DNA of 9,301 bases, from the NCBI GenBank assembly GCA_031282535.1, contig JAITDM010000233.1, positions 1-9,301 of the forward strand, given 5' to 3'. Source of the DNA: Oscillospiraceae bacterium (GTDB lineage: Bacteria; Bacillota; Clostridia; Oscillospirales; UBA929). The notes under the pieces are model-generated. The model saw only the letters and a list, made by a program, of their open reading frames with translations. It made no database searches and was not told the DNA's origin. The translations under genes were made by a program, and so were the position numbers. Numbering within the stretch: the first letter of the stretch is position 1; the number at the start of each line of letters is the position of its first letter. This document shows positions 1 to 7,315 of the stretch, in pieces.

Positions 1-578
1 CTGTTGCCAGCCGCCGCCACCACAATGGCGCCGCGCGCCTCGGCGTGGGCCACCGCGTCCCGCAGCGCGTCGTCGGGCCGCCGCTGGCCCGCGCTGATGT
101 TGATCACCCGGCACCCGTACACGTCCACCGCGTCGCGGATCGCCTGCGCCAGCGCCGGCGTGCCGGCGTTTTGGCGCACCCCGCCGCTGTGGGCGGACTG
201 GTACACCAGCGGGACAATCACGGCGCCGGGGGCCACGCCGTCCACCCGGCTCTCCGCGCGCGCCGCGCCGGCGATGATGCCCGCAAGTCTCGTGCCGTGG
301 CCGATCCTGTCCTCGGTATCCCCGTCGGGAAACACATAGTTCCGCCCCGGCGCCAGCGGGAGCCCGGGCACGGCCGCCGGCGTCACCCCGGTGTCGATCA
401 GCGCCACCCGCACCGGGTACAGCGGCGCATCCCCCGCCGCCTCCAGCCCGATCGCCTCGCAGGCCCATTGGTTCAGACACGCGCCGGCCGCCGACGCGCG
501 CGCAGACGGCACACACAGCGCAGCAAGCAGCAACCAAACGGCAAGCCTCCTGCCCACAGCCGCGGCCGCAGCCCGCAT
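1..578 (-). CDS. Secreted subtilisin-like serine protease (S8 family), C-terminus cut by window edge
   Basis: This encodes the first 192 residues of a subtilase, an endopeptidase with an Asp-His-Ser triad. Residues 1-28 or so form a signal peptide: Arg10-Arg11, a hydrophobic core at 12-23, then AxA cleavage options ending at Ala28 or Ala30. Visible family motifs are QWA (37-39), the catalytic Asp motif ALIDTGV (Asp62), the catalytic His motif GHGTRLAGIIAG (His94), VINISAG (158-164) in the substrate-binding position, and VVAAAGN ending at the oxyanion-hole Asn192. The GTS motif with the catalytic Ser should lie beyond base 1. The QW motif comes within about ten residues of the signal peptide, so no I9-type propeptide fits. 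The ATG at 578 is preferred because GGTGAGG ends 9 nt upstream; GTG codons at 593 and 584 are in-frame alternatives. It follows the giant SLH gene by 39 nt on the same strand, so co-expression is likely. Family assignment is firm; the substrate is unknown. Confidence 0.93.
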   Translation of the reverse strand, partial: MRAAAAAVGRRLAVWLLLAALCVPSARASAAGACLNQWACEAIGLEAAGDAPLYPVRVALIDTGVTPAAVPGLPLAPGRNYVFPDGDTEDRIGHGTRLAGIIAGAARAESRVDGVAPGAVIVPLVYQSAHSGGVRQNAGTPALAQAIRDAVDVYGCRVINISAGQRRPDDALRDAVAHAEARGAIVVAAAGN

Positions 579-606
579 CCTCACCGGCCTCACCCCCGCA
601 TCCTCA
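572..606. repeat. 12-bp direct repeat around the protease start
   Basis: CCCGCATCCTCA (plus strand) occurs at 572-583 and 595-606, start-to-start distance 23 bp. On the minus strand each copy reads TGAGGATGCGGG and so contains a GAGG directly before an ATG. The downstream copy holds the chosen protease ATG (578); the upstream copy holds an ATG at 601 that is followed by CGG GGG TGA and so cannot encode a protein. The upstream copy overlaps the edge of the 14-bp array by four bases. Confidence 0.85.
579..594 (-). promoter_or_regulatory. Ribosome binding site region of the protease, duplicated GGTGAGG
   Basis: The minus strand carries GGTGAGG twice, at 594-588 and 585-579. The first ends 9 nt before the ATG at 578, a normal spacing, whereas the second abuts the ATG and is probably too close to serve it. 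This favours 578 over the in-frame GTG codons at 593 and 584, though the GAGG at 605-602 could serve GTG 593. Confidence 0.55.
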
Positions 607-651
607 ATTCTCCATTCTCAATTCTCCATTCTCAATTCTCCATTCTCAATT
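603..651. repeat. AT-rich 14-bp tandem repeat array (3.5 copies)
   Basis: On the plus strand the unit is CTCAATTCTCCATT, present at 603-616, 617-630 and 631-644 with an exact half copy CTCAATT at 645-651. There are no mismatches. The unit has 5 G/C of 14 in an otherwise very GC-rich window. On the minus strand it reads through the 3' end of the giant SLH gene, encoding IENGELRMEN and the TGA stop at 620-618, and then fills part of the intergenic gap before the protease. It is too short and spacer-free to be a CRISPR array. Confidence 0.97.
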
Positions 652-3600
652 GACAACAAAATGCGCTCGATCAGCCGCTGGAACACCGCGGCGGCCTCGG
701 CGCGGGTGGCGCTGTCGTCGGGACAGAATGCGCCGTCGTTCCGGCCGACCACCAGCCCCGCCTGCTGGGCGCGGTAGACGGCCTCCCTGGCCCAGGCGGC
801 GATCTTCGCGTCGTCCGCAAACACCGTCCGTTCCACGTCCTGAGGCAGTTCGTACGCGAAATGGTCCGCAAAGCGTATGAACAGCGCGCACATCTGCGCC
901 CGCGTGACCGGGTCGTCCGGACCGAAACGCCCGTCGCCATAGCCCAGCACGATCCCCTGCTCCGCCGCCCAGTTGACATAGTACGAATACCACGCGCCGA
1001 CCGGCACGTCGCGGAAGGGCCCCGTCCCGTAGTCCGCCTCGCTGATGGCCGCCAGCCGGCCCAGCACCGTGACGAACATCGCCCGCGTCATCGTGCCGCC
1101 GGGCCGGAACATGTCCTCCGACACGCCCGTGAACAGGCCCCGCGCGTAGGCGTACTTGATGCTGTCGTCCGCCCAGTGGCCCACCGTGTCGGCAAACTGC
1201 TTCTCGCGGACCCGGATCTCATAGTCGGCCGTCACGGGGGCGATGAAGTACATCACGCCGCCCAGGACCGCACTCATCTTCACCGCGACCTCCGTGCCGC
1301 CCACCGTGTAGTACGGCGCGCTGTACCGGCTGAGGCCGTCCATGTCCACACGCGCCAGTTCACCGGCCGCGGCCTTCACCCCGGGGCCCGCGGCCGGCGT
1401 CTGCTCGTCCGGCAGCGTGATCACGCCACCGGACCCGCCGGAGTAACCGCCGGAGCCGCCGCCGCCCGTGCGGCTGAACCCGGCGCTGATGCCCACGTGG
1501 CCCTCCGGCATGACAAATGTCGTCGTCGCCGCGCCCGGGTTCGCCAGCGTCACGGCCCCTGCTGTCACAACCCAGCCTGTGAAGGCGTATCCGTCCCCGG
1601 GTACCGCGGTGATCGTCACGGTGTCCCCCGCTCTGTGGTCGCCGGCGCCCTGTACGGCGCCGCCCAACCCGGCGGACAGCGTGAGCTTGTAGATGTCGTC
1701 TATGGTGGAGAACTGGCTCTCCGCCCCGAAGCTCGCCGCGGCGGTCATGAAGCCGCCCTCCACCACCTCGTACCGGCCCACCACCATGCCGAGGCTGCCC
1801 GGCTCCGCCGTGAAGCGGCCGTCGTCGTCCACCTGGGCCCGCCCCGCCACGGTCTGCAGCTCCCACCGGCCCGGCAATACGACGCGGCGCGACCCCGCGA
1901 CCCCGACCAGTGTCAGCGCGGCCGCGCTGGGGACGGCGGCGTGCAGCCGGTAGTTGTCGTCCGTGGCCCTCTCGCCGTTGAAGAGGATCTCCAGACGCTC
2001 GACTGCGCCCAGCAGCTGATTTTGCACCTGGAACGTCCCGGTCGCCGACAGCCCGAGGCTGTCCTGCGCCTTGAGGACCACCGTGTACCCGGCCGCCGCC
2101 GGGTCGAGGGGGATGCGGAATTGGAACAGACCGTCGGGGTCGATCGTCCCGCCCAGCGCCGTCACGGTCCTCGGCTGCGTGAAGGGCCCGCCGTCCAGCG
2201 ACCAGGAAAACAGCGCCCCGGCGTCCGTCTGCCCGGCGACGGCGAGCAGGCCGTCGGCCGGGAAACTGCCGCCGCTCAGCGGCGCGGAGAGCAGCAGCCT
2301 GGGCGGCGCGGTGTCCACCGCGAACACCTTGGTCGCCCGGAAGCCGTCGCCCTGCCGGTTGGTCCCCAGCGCCGTGAGCGTGTAGCGCCCGTCCGCCAGG
2401 CCCGTCAGATCCACCGGCACCGATTGTTGGAATCCAAATTCTTCCATCATGCCCTGCGCGCCGAACTCGTCGTCGCCCAGGTACCACTTGCCCTCTATGT
2501 CCATGTCGGCGGTCAGCGCGAAGTGCACGTCGGGGCTGTCGTATGTCTCGACCATGACCTCGATCTCCGCCGCGTTCCCGTTTTCGTCCTGCCCCCACTC
2601 GGTGTGGGGCACGCTGACGGAGGGCGACAGCCGGCCCAGCGTGACGGCGGGCGGGGTGGGCGCCGGCATCGTGAGCGGCGCCGACAGCACCTCTTCGCTC
2701 CGGACAAAGTAGTCGACGACCTGGTCGCCGTCGCGGTCGACCTTGTTGTAGGACGTGACGCCGACGCGGTACACGCCCCCCGCGCGCAGGCCGCGCGGGA
2801 GGGGGTTCCCGTTTTCATCGGCGTCCATGTAATGGCCGCCGACCTGGATCTCCTCCATCACGCCCTCTTCCCTCTCAAAGGGCATCGCGTCCACGTCCGT
2901 GAGCGTCCACCCGTCCGGCGTCTCCTCGTAGACGTTCACGAGGCAGCCGTCGTAGCCCGCGGTGTCGGCGTTTGCCACCGCCACGCGCAGGCGCATGTCC
3001 CCGGCCGGGGCCGCGGCGACGCCCGCGGGCGCCGCCGGCTGGTGTCCGTTCACGACGGAGACGAGCCCCGCGCTCTCCACCGCGCCGCTCGCCGCGTCCG
3101 GCTGGCTGTACACGGCGCGCACCCGGTAGCTGCCGCTCGGCGCTTCGTCGGGCAGCGGGAAGGAGGCGCTCCCGGCGGCCAGCCGGGCTTTCTCCGTCAC
3201 GGCGCCCAGAAACACGCCGGCCTGCGTGGGGTCGCCCGCGCCGCCCTGCGGCACGAGGTAGAAACTGACGGCGTCGAGCGTGCCGGCGTCCGCGCCCGTC
3301 CAATGTACGCCTACCGTGTCCCCGGCCCTGGCCGCGTCCACGGCGGTGATCTCCGGCAGGCTGCCCACCGTGTACAGCACGAGGTCCGCCGCGCGCGGCG
3401 TCGTGAAGTCGTATTCCCTCTCAAAGAGCGCCGGGTCTGTGACGGTGAACGACAGCGAGGCCTTTCCCTCGTCGAAGATGAGGTTCGCGTTGGCCGTGTC
3501 CGGGTTGGTCCCGTCGCTCAGCACGAGGCCGAACGGGAGCGTTTGGATCATCGCCTGCGCCGCCGTCAGGGCGTCCTCGCGGCTCTGCGCCGCAAAGTCG

Positions 3601-6600
3601 ATCGAGACGGCCCGGCCCTGTCCGCTGAAGGTCCCCAGCGCGAGCCTGTGGTTCTTCAGCGTCGCGTCGGTGTAGAGCGCGTCCTCCGCCGCCAGCAGCG
3701 CCGGCACCGCGTCGAGGTCGTCGACGCGCTCGGCCAGGGCCGACACGGCGAGGTTGGCGCCGACGCGCAGATAGAGCGTCTCGCCGGTCTCCTCGTCGTA
3801 GTACACCGGCACGGCCTCGTGCCCCAGCAGGGCCGGGAAGGTGGGTTTCGGCCCGGAGCCGGGGCCGCCCAGGTTGAAGTCCACGTCGCCGCTGCCCCAA
3901 TAATAGGCGACGGACACCTTGACGGCGATGACCGTGGCGGCGCCCCAGATCTTCTCGTTGTTCAGGCCCACGTCGGCCTGGAGCACCTCCAGCCCGCCGA
4001 CCACCGGGATCGCCTTGGGGATCTTCACCGACACGCGGGCAAATGCCTCAAAGAAGCCCTTGTACTGCTCGTTGTTGAGGAGCACCATGTACCCCTGGCC
4101 CTCGATGATGTCCAGCAGGCTGAGGTGTATGGCCGCCGCCAGATAGATGTCCGGGTACCAGTCCAGCTGCAGCGACAGGTTCTTGATGGGCGTGATCGTC
4201 GTCCCCTTGATCTTCACGTTGCTCATCTTGAAACTGACGCCGCGCAGCCCGACGGAGAGGTCCATCCGGCCGGACAGGACCTTCAGCACGTCCATGGTCA
4301 CGGAGAGCAGGAGCTTCAGCGGGGGGACCCCGTTGCAGTTGAAAATCGTGTCGTACAGCTTGTCGAATCCGCCGCCGCCGCCGGTGATCCAGAGGATCCC
4401 GAAGCCGTCGACGTTGATGCCCGGTTCGAAGCCCGTGACGAAGAAATACAGTTTGTCCGGCACCGGGATGTTCCCCCGGCTCCTGATCGCGATGTCGACC
4501 TCGAACGCCATCGTGGCGAACGCGGCGGAGCCTTTCACGCCGAAGGACCAGTCGCCGATCGTGTTCACCTTGAGCGTGCCCTGGATCATCGGCAGGTTCT
4601 CCGTGTAGGCCGGCAGCGTCACGTCCACGCTGAAATTCACGCCGATGAACCCGACGCCGCAGCCGAAGAGCACGTTGTCCACCATCACGTTCAGCTGGCC
4701 CCCCGCCTTGGCCCGGGCGTTGGGGTCGGCGGTCACGTTCGTCACCTTTTTGGAATATTTTTCCCAGTCCATGCGCAGCGACTGGCCCTTCGTGTCGATC
4801 GCGGCGACGAAAAATACGCCCACCGACGTGTCTTTAGGCTCCCACCGCGCGAGCTCCTTGGCCTTCGCGGACTTGGGGATCACAAACCCGAGGTCCAGCC
4901 CCGCGGAGAAGGAGAGCACATGGCCCAGCTCTCCGGCGCTCTCCATCACGTTCTCCAGCGTGCTCTCGGTGTCGTACATGACGCCGAACTGCCCGTAGTT
5001 CAGCTTCAGCACCAGGCCGGCCAGCGTCTGGGCGATGCCGTAATAGCTCGACCAAACCAGACGGACCGGGCTCTCCGCGACGTTCGTGGCGGCGGGCACG
5101 CCCTGTCTGTTGTACGGGCGCAGGCCGAAGTCCGTCCCGTCCGTCAGCTCGGTGACGACGGCGGGACCCTGCCAGATGCCCGTGTGCGCCCCGGAGGTGT
5201 AGAGCGTGCCGTCCAAGTCCACGCACACGCCGGTCTTGACCAGCCCCTCGTAGCGGTAGTAGACCTCGACGATGCCGTTTTCAAGGTCCACGCAGTTGTT
5301 GACGGTGACGGCCGAGCCGCTGTGTCCGAACGTATCCAGGACGGTGGCAGTGAACCGTCCCCCCGTGTCGAGGGCGGTGTCGTCCCGCACAAAATCCCCG
5401 CGCAGGACCAGCAGGAATTCCGTGAAGGCGCCCGACGCCCGGGCCGCCGCCAGGGCGGCCTCGTCTTTGTACGTCTCGATGTGGTACGTGGACGCCGCGC
5501 CCGCCCCCTTCTGGGCGACGGCGACGATGCTGTAGTAGTCGCTGCTGTACTGCTTGTCCCCGGACATGTAGAACTCCGCGGGCGGCCGCAGCGTCGTGTC
5601 GCAGCCGAGCATGTCGGCCAGGTCCGTGTCGAGCCGGAATTCCAGGCGGTATCTGCCCAGCATGGGCTCCGTGAGGACGATGTCCATCGCGCCCTCGTCG
5701 TCAAAAAAGATGTTGCCGGGGGGGATCAGCACCTCGCCCCCCCAGGAGATGTTCACGGCGTAGAGCGCATAGCGCGACGTGTCCGACAGCAGCCCCAGGT
5801 GGCGGCCGCGCAGGTACAGGTGGCGCGTGCCCGACTCGTAGAGGATGTCCGGCGAGAGCCCGGTGAACGTGACCTGCGGCAGCGTCCCGTCCCCGCCGGG
5901 GCAGAGCACATAGAAGCTCGTGCTGCCGAGCAGGTTTTCCGCCGTCAGCAGCGACTCGCTGCCCGCGGCCACGCCGCTCGTGTCGTAGGCGCGCAGCTCG
6001 ATCCGCCGGTACGAAGCCCCCGCGCCCACGTCCGCCTGGATGAAGATGTCCAGGCTCCGCACCCCTCCGACAGGCAGATCGTAGAGCACCCGCGTGTACG
6101 GGTCGTCGTACGTGGGGGCGGGGGTGAGCGCGCCGCCCTCGGCGTCCAGCGCCGTGAAGCCGACGGCCGTGTACACCGCCAGCGTGACCTGGGGGAGGAC
6201 TTTCGCGTTCTCCGCGATCGGGTTTTCCACCTGGGCCTGGATCTTGAACGTCGCGCCGCCGGGCATGCCCTCGGCCCGCACGTACTGCTTCCTGTCCCCG
6301 GTGAGCTGGAGCCCCGCCGGCGCGGTGTAGTTGACCGCCACGTCCCCGGTCTCGACCTCGCTGTTGGAAAACACGCCGTAGTAGCTGTCGATCGATTCGC
6401 CTTCGGTGCCCGCCGGGACGCGGCCCATGTCGTAGTACATCGCGCAGGCGCTGTCCGCCGTGCCGTACCCCGCGTTGACGGCGCTCGTGAAGTTGAGCGC
6501 GCTGTCCGGCGTGAAGTCAAACGCCGTCCGGGCGAGGTTGTACCAGTGCCCGAAGGCGAGCTGATACGGCTGCAGCCCGCCGTTGACGGTCTGTGCCGTC

Positions 6601-7262
6601 ACCTGCGGCGCGTAGATGTCGTCGTAGGCGAAGAACCGCAGCGGGATGAAATCGCCCTGGCCGATCAAGGTCTCGCCCGCGATCGACCGGTACCCCCCGC
6701 CCTGCCGCATGACCTCGTAGTGGGCGTAGTCGCGGTCGCCCAGGGCCGTGTCCAGCAGCACGCGCGCCTTGACGGAGACGGCGTCCGCCCGGGTGTTTCG
6801 CACGCGGTAGTGCAGCTGCACCATGCCGTGTTCGGCACTACCAATATTTGCCAGTTCTATGTGCTGTGTGAAGATCAGCCCGTCCACCGTCCAGGTGGCG
6901 ACGATCGGCGCGCCGGCCCCCGCCTGGGCGACGGTGAGGACGCCGCCCCACCCCAGGTAGCCGTAGTTCTCGCCAAACACGTACTCCCGCACCGCGCCGT
7001 TTGCGTATGTGACCTGAAAGCTGGTGAAGGACGTGTCGTAGAGGCCGCTTCGGTACAGGAGATCCTTTTCGTCGTCCGTCTTGTTCAGCGCGTCCCCGCC
7101 CGCCGTGCGGATGGCGAACCCGCCGTTGTCCCCGGAGACCGTGACGGAGACGCTGTCGTTTTGCAGCGTGAGCGTTTCGGCCGCCCGGGCGGTGAACTGC
7201 AGCCCCGCCGCAAATTGGCTCAAAAGCACCGTGATCAGAAACACGGAGAGTATCCTCTTCAT
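618..7262 (-). CDS. Giant exported surface protein with Ig/FN3-like modules, InlB-type repeat and three C-terminal SLH domains
   Basis: This 2214-residue exported protein is probably held on the cell wall by SLH domains, which in known proteins bind secondary cell-wall polysaccharide. Residues 1-27 are a signal peptide (MKRILSVF start, hydrophobic core, TARA cleavage). Residues about 30-730 are beta-rich and I do not recognise the family. Residues 737-1127 are a long run of alternating hydrophobic strands with a Gly5 stretch. Residues about 1407-1533 look FN3-like and carry acidic loops DADENGN and DRDGDQVVD; a second DENGN lies at 1559-1563. An Ig-like module starts at VDTAPP (about 1649). 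A divergent InlB-type repeat spans 1859-1929 (GYAFTGW, then FVMPEGHV). A Gly/Ser linker (1932-1946) leads to three SLH domains (2023-2071, 2083-2135, 2148-2202). The start at 7262 is preferred over in-frame ATGs at 7301 and 7274 because the signal peptide begins there and AAAGGA lies 11 nt upstream. The last ten residues and the stop come from a 14-bp repeat array. The role is unknown beyond surface display. Confidence 0.95.
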   Translation of the reverse strand: MKRILSVFLITVLLSQFAAGLQFTARAAETLTLQNDSVSVTVSGDNGGFAIRTAGGDALNKTDDEKDLLYRSGLYDTSFTSFQVTYANGAVREYVFGENYGYLGWGGVLTVAQAGAGAPIVATWTVDGLIFTQHIELANIGSAEHGMVQLHYRVRNTRADAVSVKARVLLDTALGDRDYAHYEVMRQGGGYRSIAGETLIGQGDFIPLRFFAYDDIYAPQVTAQTVNGGLQPYQLAFGHWYNLARTAFDFTPDSALNFTSAVNAGYGTADSACAMYYDMGRVPAGTEGESIDSYYGVFSNSEVETGDVAVNYTAPAGLQLTGDRKQYVRAEGMPGGATFKIQAQVENPIAENAKVLPQVTLAVYTAVGFTALDAEGGALTPAPTYDDPYTRVLYDLPVGGVRSLDIFIQADVGAGASYRRIELRAYDTSGVAAGSESLLTAENLLGSTSFYVLCPGGDGTLPQVTFTGLSPDILYESGTRHLYLRGRHLGLLSDTSRYALYAVNISWGGEVLIPPGNIFFDDEGAMDIVLTEPMLGRYRLEFRLDTDLADMLGCDTTLRPPAEFYMSGDKQYSSDYYSIVAVAQKGAGAASTYHIETYKDEAALAAARASGAFTEFLLVLRGDFVRDDTALDTGGRFTATVLDTFGHSGSAVTVNNCVDLENGIVEVYYRYEGLVKTGVCVDLDGTLYTSGAHTGIWQGPAVVTELTDGTDFGLRPYNRQGVPAATNVAESPVRLVWSSYYGIAQTLAGLVLKLNYGQFGVMYDTESTLENVMESAGELGHVLSFSAGLDLGFVIPKSAKAKELARWEPKDTSVGVFFVAAIDTKGQSLRMDWEKYSKKVTNVTADPNARAKAGGQLNVMVDNVLFGCGVGFIGVNFSVDVTLPAYTENLPMIQGTLKVNTIGDWSFGVKGSAAFATMAFEVDIAIRSRGNIPVPDKLYFFVTGFEPGINVDGFGILWITGGGGGFDKLYDTIFNCNGVPPLKLLLSVTMDVLKVLSGRMDLSVGLRGVSFKMSNVKIKGTTITPIKNLSLQLDWYPDIYLAAAIHLSLLDIIEGQGYMVLLNNEQYKGFFEAFARVSVKIPKAIPVVGGLEVLQADVGLNNEKIWGAATVIAVKVSVAYYWGSGDVDFNLGGPGSGPKPTFPALLGHEAVPVYYDEETGETLYLRVGANLAVSALAERVDDLDAVPALLAAEDALYTDATLKNHRLALGTFSGQGRAVSIDFAAQSREDALTAAQAMIQTLPFGLVLSDGTNPDTANANLIFDEGKASLSFTVTDPALFEREYDFTTPRAADLVLYTVGSLPEITAVDAARAGDTVGVHWTGADAGTLDAVSFYLVPQGGAGDPTQAGVFLGAVTEKARLAAGSASFPLPDEAPSGSYRVRAVYSQPDAASGAVESAGLVSVVNGHQPAAPAGVAAAPAGDMRLRVAVANADTAGYDGCLVNVYEETPDGWTLTDVDAMPFEREEGVMEEIQVGGHYMDADENGNPLPRGLRAGGVYRVGVTSYNKVDRDGDQVVDYFVRSEEVLSAPLTMPAPTPPAVTLGRLSPSVSVPHTEWGQDENGNAAEIEVMVETYDSPDVHFALTADMDIEGKWYLGDDEFGAQGMMEEFGFQQSVPVDLTGLADGRYTLTALGTNRQGDGFRATKVFAVDTAPPRLLLSAPLSGGSFPADGLLAVAGQTDAGALFSWSLDGGPFTQPRTVTALGGTIDPDGLFQFRIPLDPAAAGYTVVLKAQDSLGLSATGTFQVQNQLLGAVERLEILFNGERATDDNYRLHAAVPSAAALTLVGVAGSRRVVLPGRWELQTVAGRAQVDDDGRFTAEPGSLGMVVGRYEVVEGGFMTAAASFGAESQFSTIDDIYKLTLSAGLGGAVQGAGDHRAGDTVTITAVPGDGYAFTGWVVTAGAVTLANPGAATTTFVMPEGHVGISAGFSRTGGGGSGGYSGGSGGVITLPDEQTPAAGPGVKAAAGELARVDMDGLSRYSAPYYTVGGTEVAVKMSAVLGGVMYFIAPVTADYEIRVREKQFADTVGHWADDSIKYAYARGLFTGVSEDMFRPGGTMTRAMFVTVLGRLAAISEADYGTGPFRDVPVGAWYSYYVNWAAEQGIVLGYGDGRFGPDDPVTRAQMCALFIRFADHFAYELPQDVERTVFADDAKIAAWAREAVYRAQQAGLVVGRNDGAFCPDDSATRAEAAAVFQRLIERILLSIENGELRMEN
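657..1196 (-). other. Three tandem SLH domains (coding segment of the giant protein)
   Basis: The segment encodes residues 2023-2202. The three units open FADTVGHWA, FRDVPVGAW and FADDAKIAAW. Each then has a helix, a Gly turn (GLFTGV, GIVLGYGDG, GLVVGRNDG), an F-x-P-x-x turn (FRPGG, FGPDD, FCPDD) and a TRA motif (MTRAMF, VTRAQM, ATRAEA). The order and spacing match the SLH family, and TRAE-type motifs contact pyruvylated wall polysaccharide in characterised examples. Only the third unit keeps the exact TRAE; the first has TRAM and the second TRAQ, so their binding may be altered. A pre-SLH strand region (about 1962-2020) precedes them. Confidence 0.95.
1476..1688 (-). other. Divergent InlB-type repeat domain in the giant protein
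   Basis: The segment encodes residues 1859-1929. It has the typical pattern of this repeat family: a strand KLTLSAG with Gly-rich turn, AGDTVTITAVPGDGYAFTGW, a middle strand pair, and the closing TTFVMPEGHVGISAGF. Such repeats are common stalk or spacer modules of bacterial surface proteins. It is a single copy, followed at once by a flexible Gly/Ser linker (residues 1932-1946) leading to the SLH domains, consistent with a stalk next to the wall anchor. Confidence 0.8.
2574..2825 (-). other. Cluster of three acidic, calcium-type loops in the giant protein
   Basis: Three short acidic loops lie within about 85 residues: DADENGNP at 2825-2802, DRDGDQVVD at 2738-2712, and QDENGNAAE around 2591-2565. 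The middle one fits the D-x-D-G-D-x-x-x-D pattern of EF-hand-like and thrombospondin-type calcium loops; the other two share the identical DENGN core. They sit at the edge of the FN3-like module. Calcium binding is inferred from the pattern only. Confidence 0.5.
3882..5054 (-). other. Unrecognised beta-strand-rich core of the giant protein
   Basis: The segment encodes residues 737-1127. It is dominated by strands with alternating hydrophobic residues, for example LSFSAGLDLGFVIP, VDNVLFGCGVGFIGVNF, MDLSVGLRGVSFKM and NLSLQLDWYPDIYLAAAIHL, interrupted by Gly-rich turns including WITGGGGGFD. There are few acidic loops and no Ig-type turn motif here, unlike the flanking parts. I cannot place it in a family. 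The pattern could be a long beta-groove, a beta-helix or a barrel-like fold. Confidence 0.45.
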
Positions 7263-7273
7263 TGTTACGCCCA

Positions 7274-7279
7274 TCCTTT
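7274..7279 (-). promoter_or_regulatory. Ribosome binding site of the giant SLH gene
   Basis: AAAGGA on the minus strand lies 11 nt before the ATG at 7262. It decides the start: the two in-frame ATG codons further upstream (7301 and 7274) either precede or overlap it and would put a charged stretch before the signal peptide. Confidence 0.65.
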
Positions 7280-7315
7280 CACACAAAGAAACATATCCCA
7301 ACGCATGCGCGGCGG

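Noticed and set aside
475..578. Lipoprotein signal for the subtilase at Cys22 or Cys34
   Set aside because: The residues before Cys22 (AAL) and Cys34 (AGA) do not fit a lipobox, and a normal AxA cleavage site is present between them.
603..651. CRISPR-like array
   Set aside because: The units are 14 bp, directly adjacent and without spacers.
45..653. Plus-strand open frame ending in a repeated FSILN peptide
   Set aside because: It lies opposite the subtilase, whose catalytic motifs fix the minus strand as coding. The peptide is just the 14-bp array read on its stop-free strand.
3421..3900. Minus-strand frame overlapping the giant gene in another phase, and similar shorter frames
   Set aside because: Their translations are Arg/Gly/Ala-rich with no domains, typical of out-of-phase readings of GC-rich genes.
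7263..7301. Upstream start for the giant gene at 7301 (13 extra residues)
   Set aside because: The extension has no ribosome binding site of its own and would place MGYVSLCERMGVT before a standard signal peptide beginning MKRILSVF.
7302..7309. 8-bp palindrome CGCATGCG in the gap before the giant gene
   Set aside because: It is short and isolated; palindromes of this size are expected by chance in GC-rich DNA.
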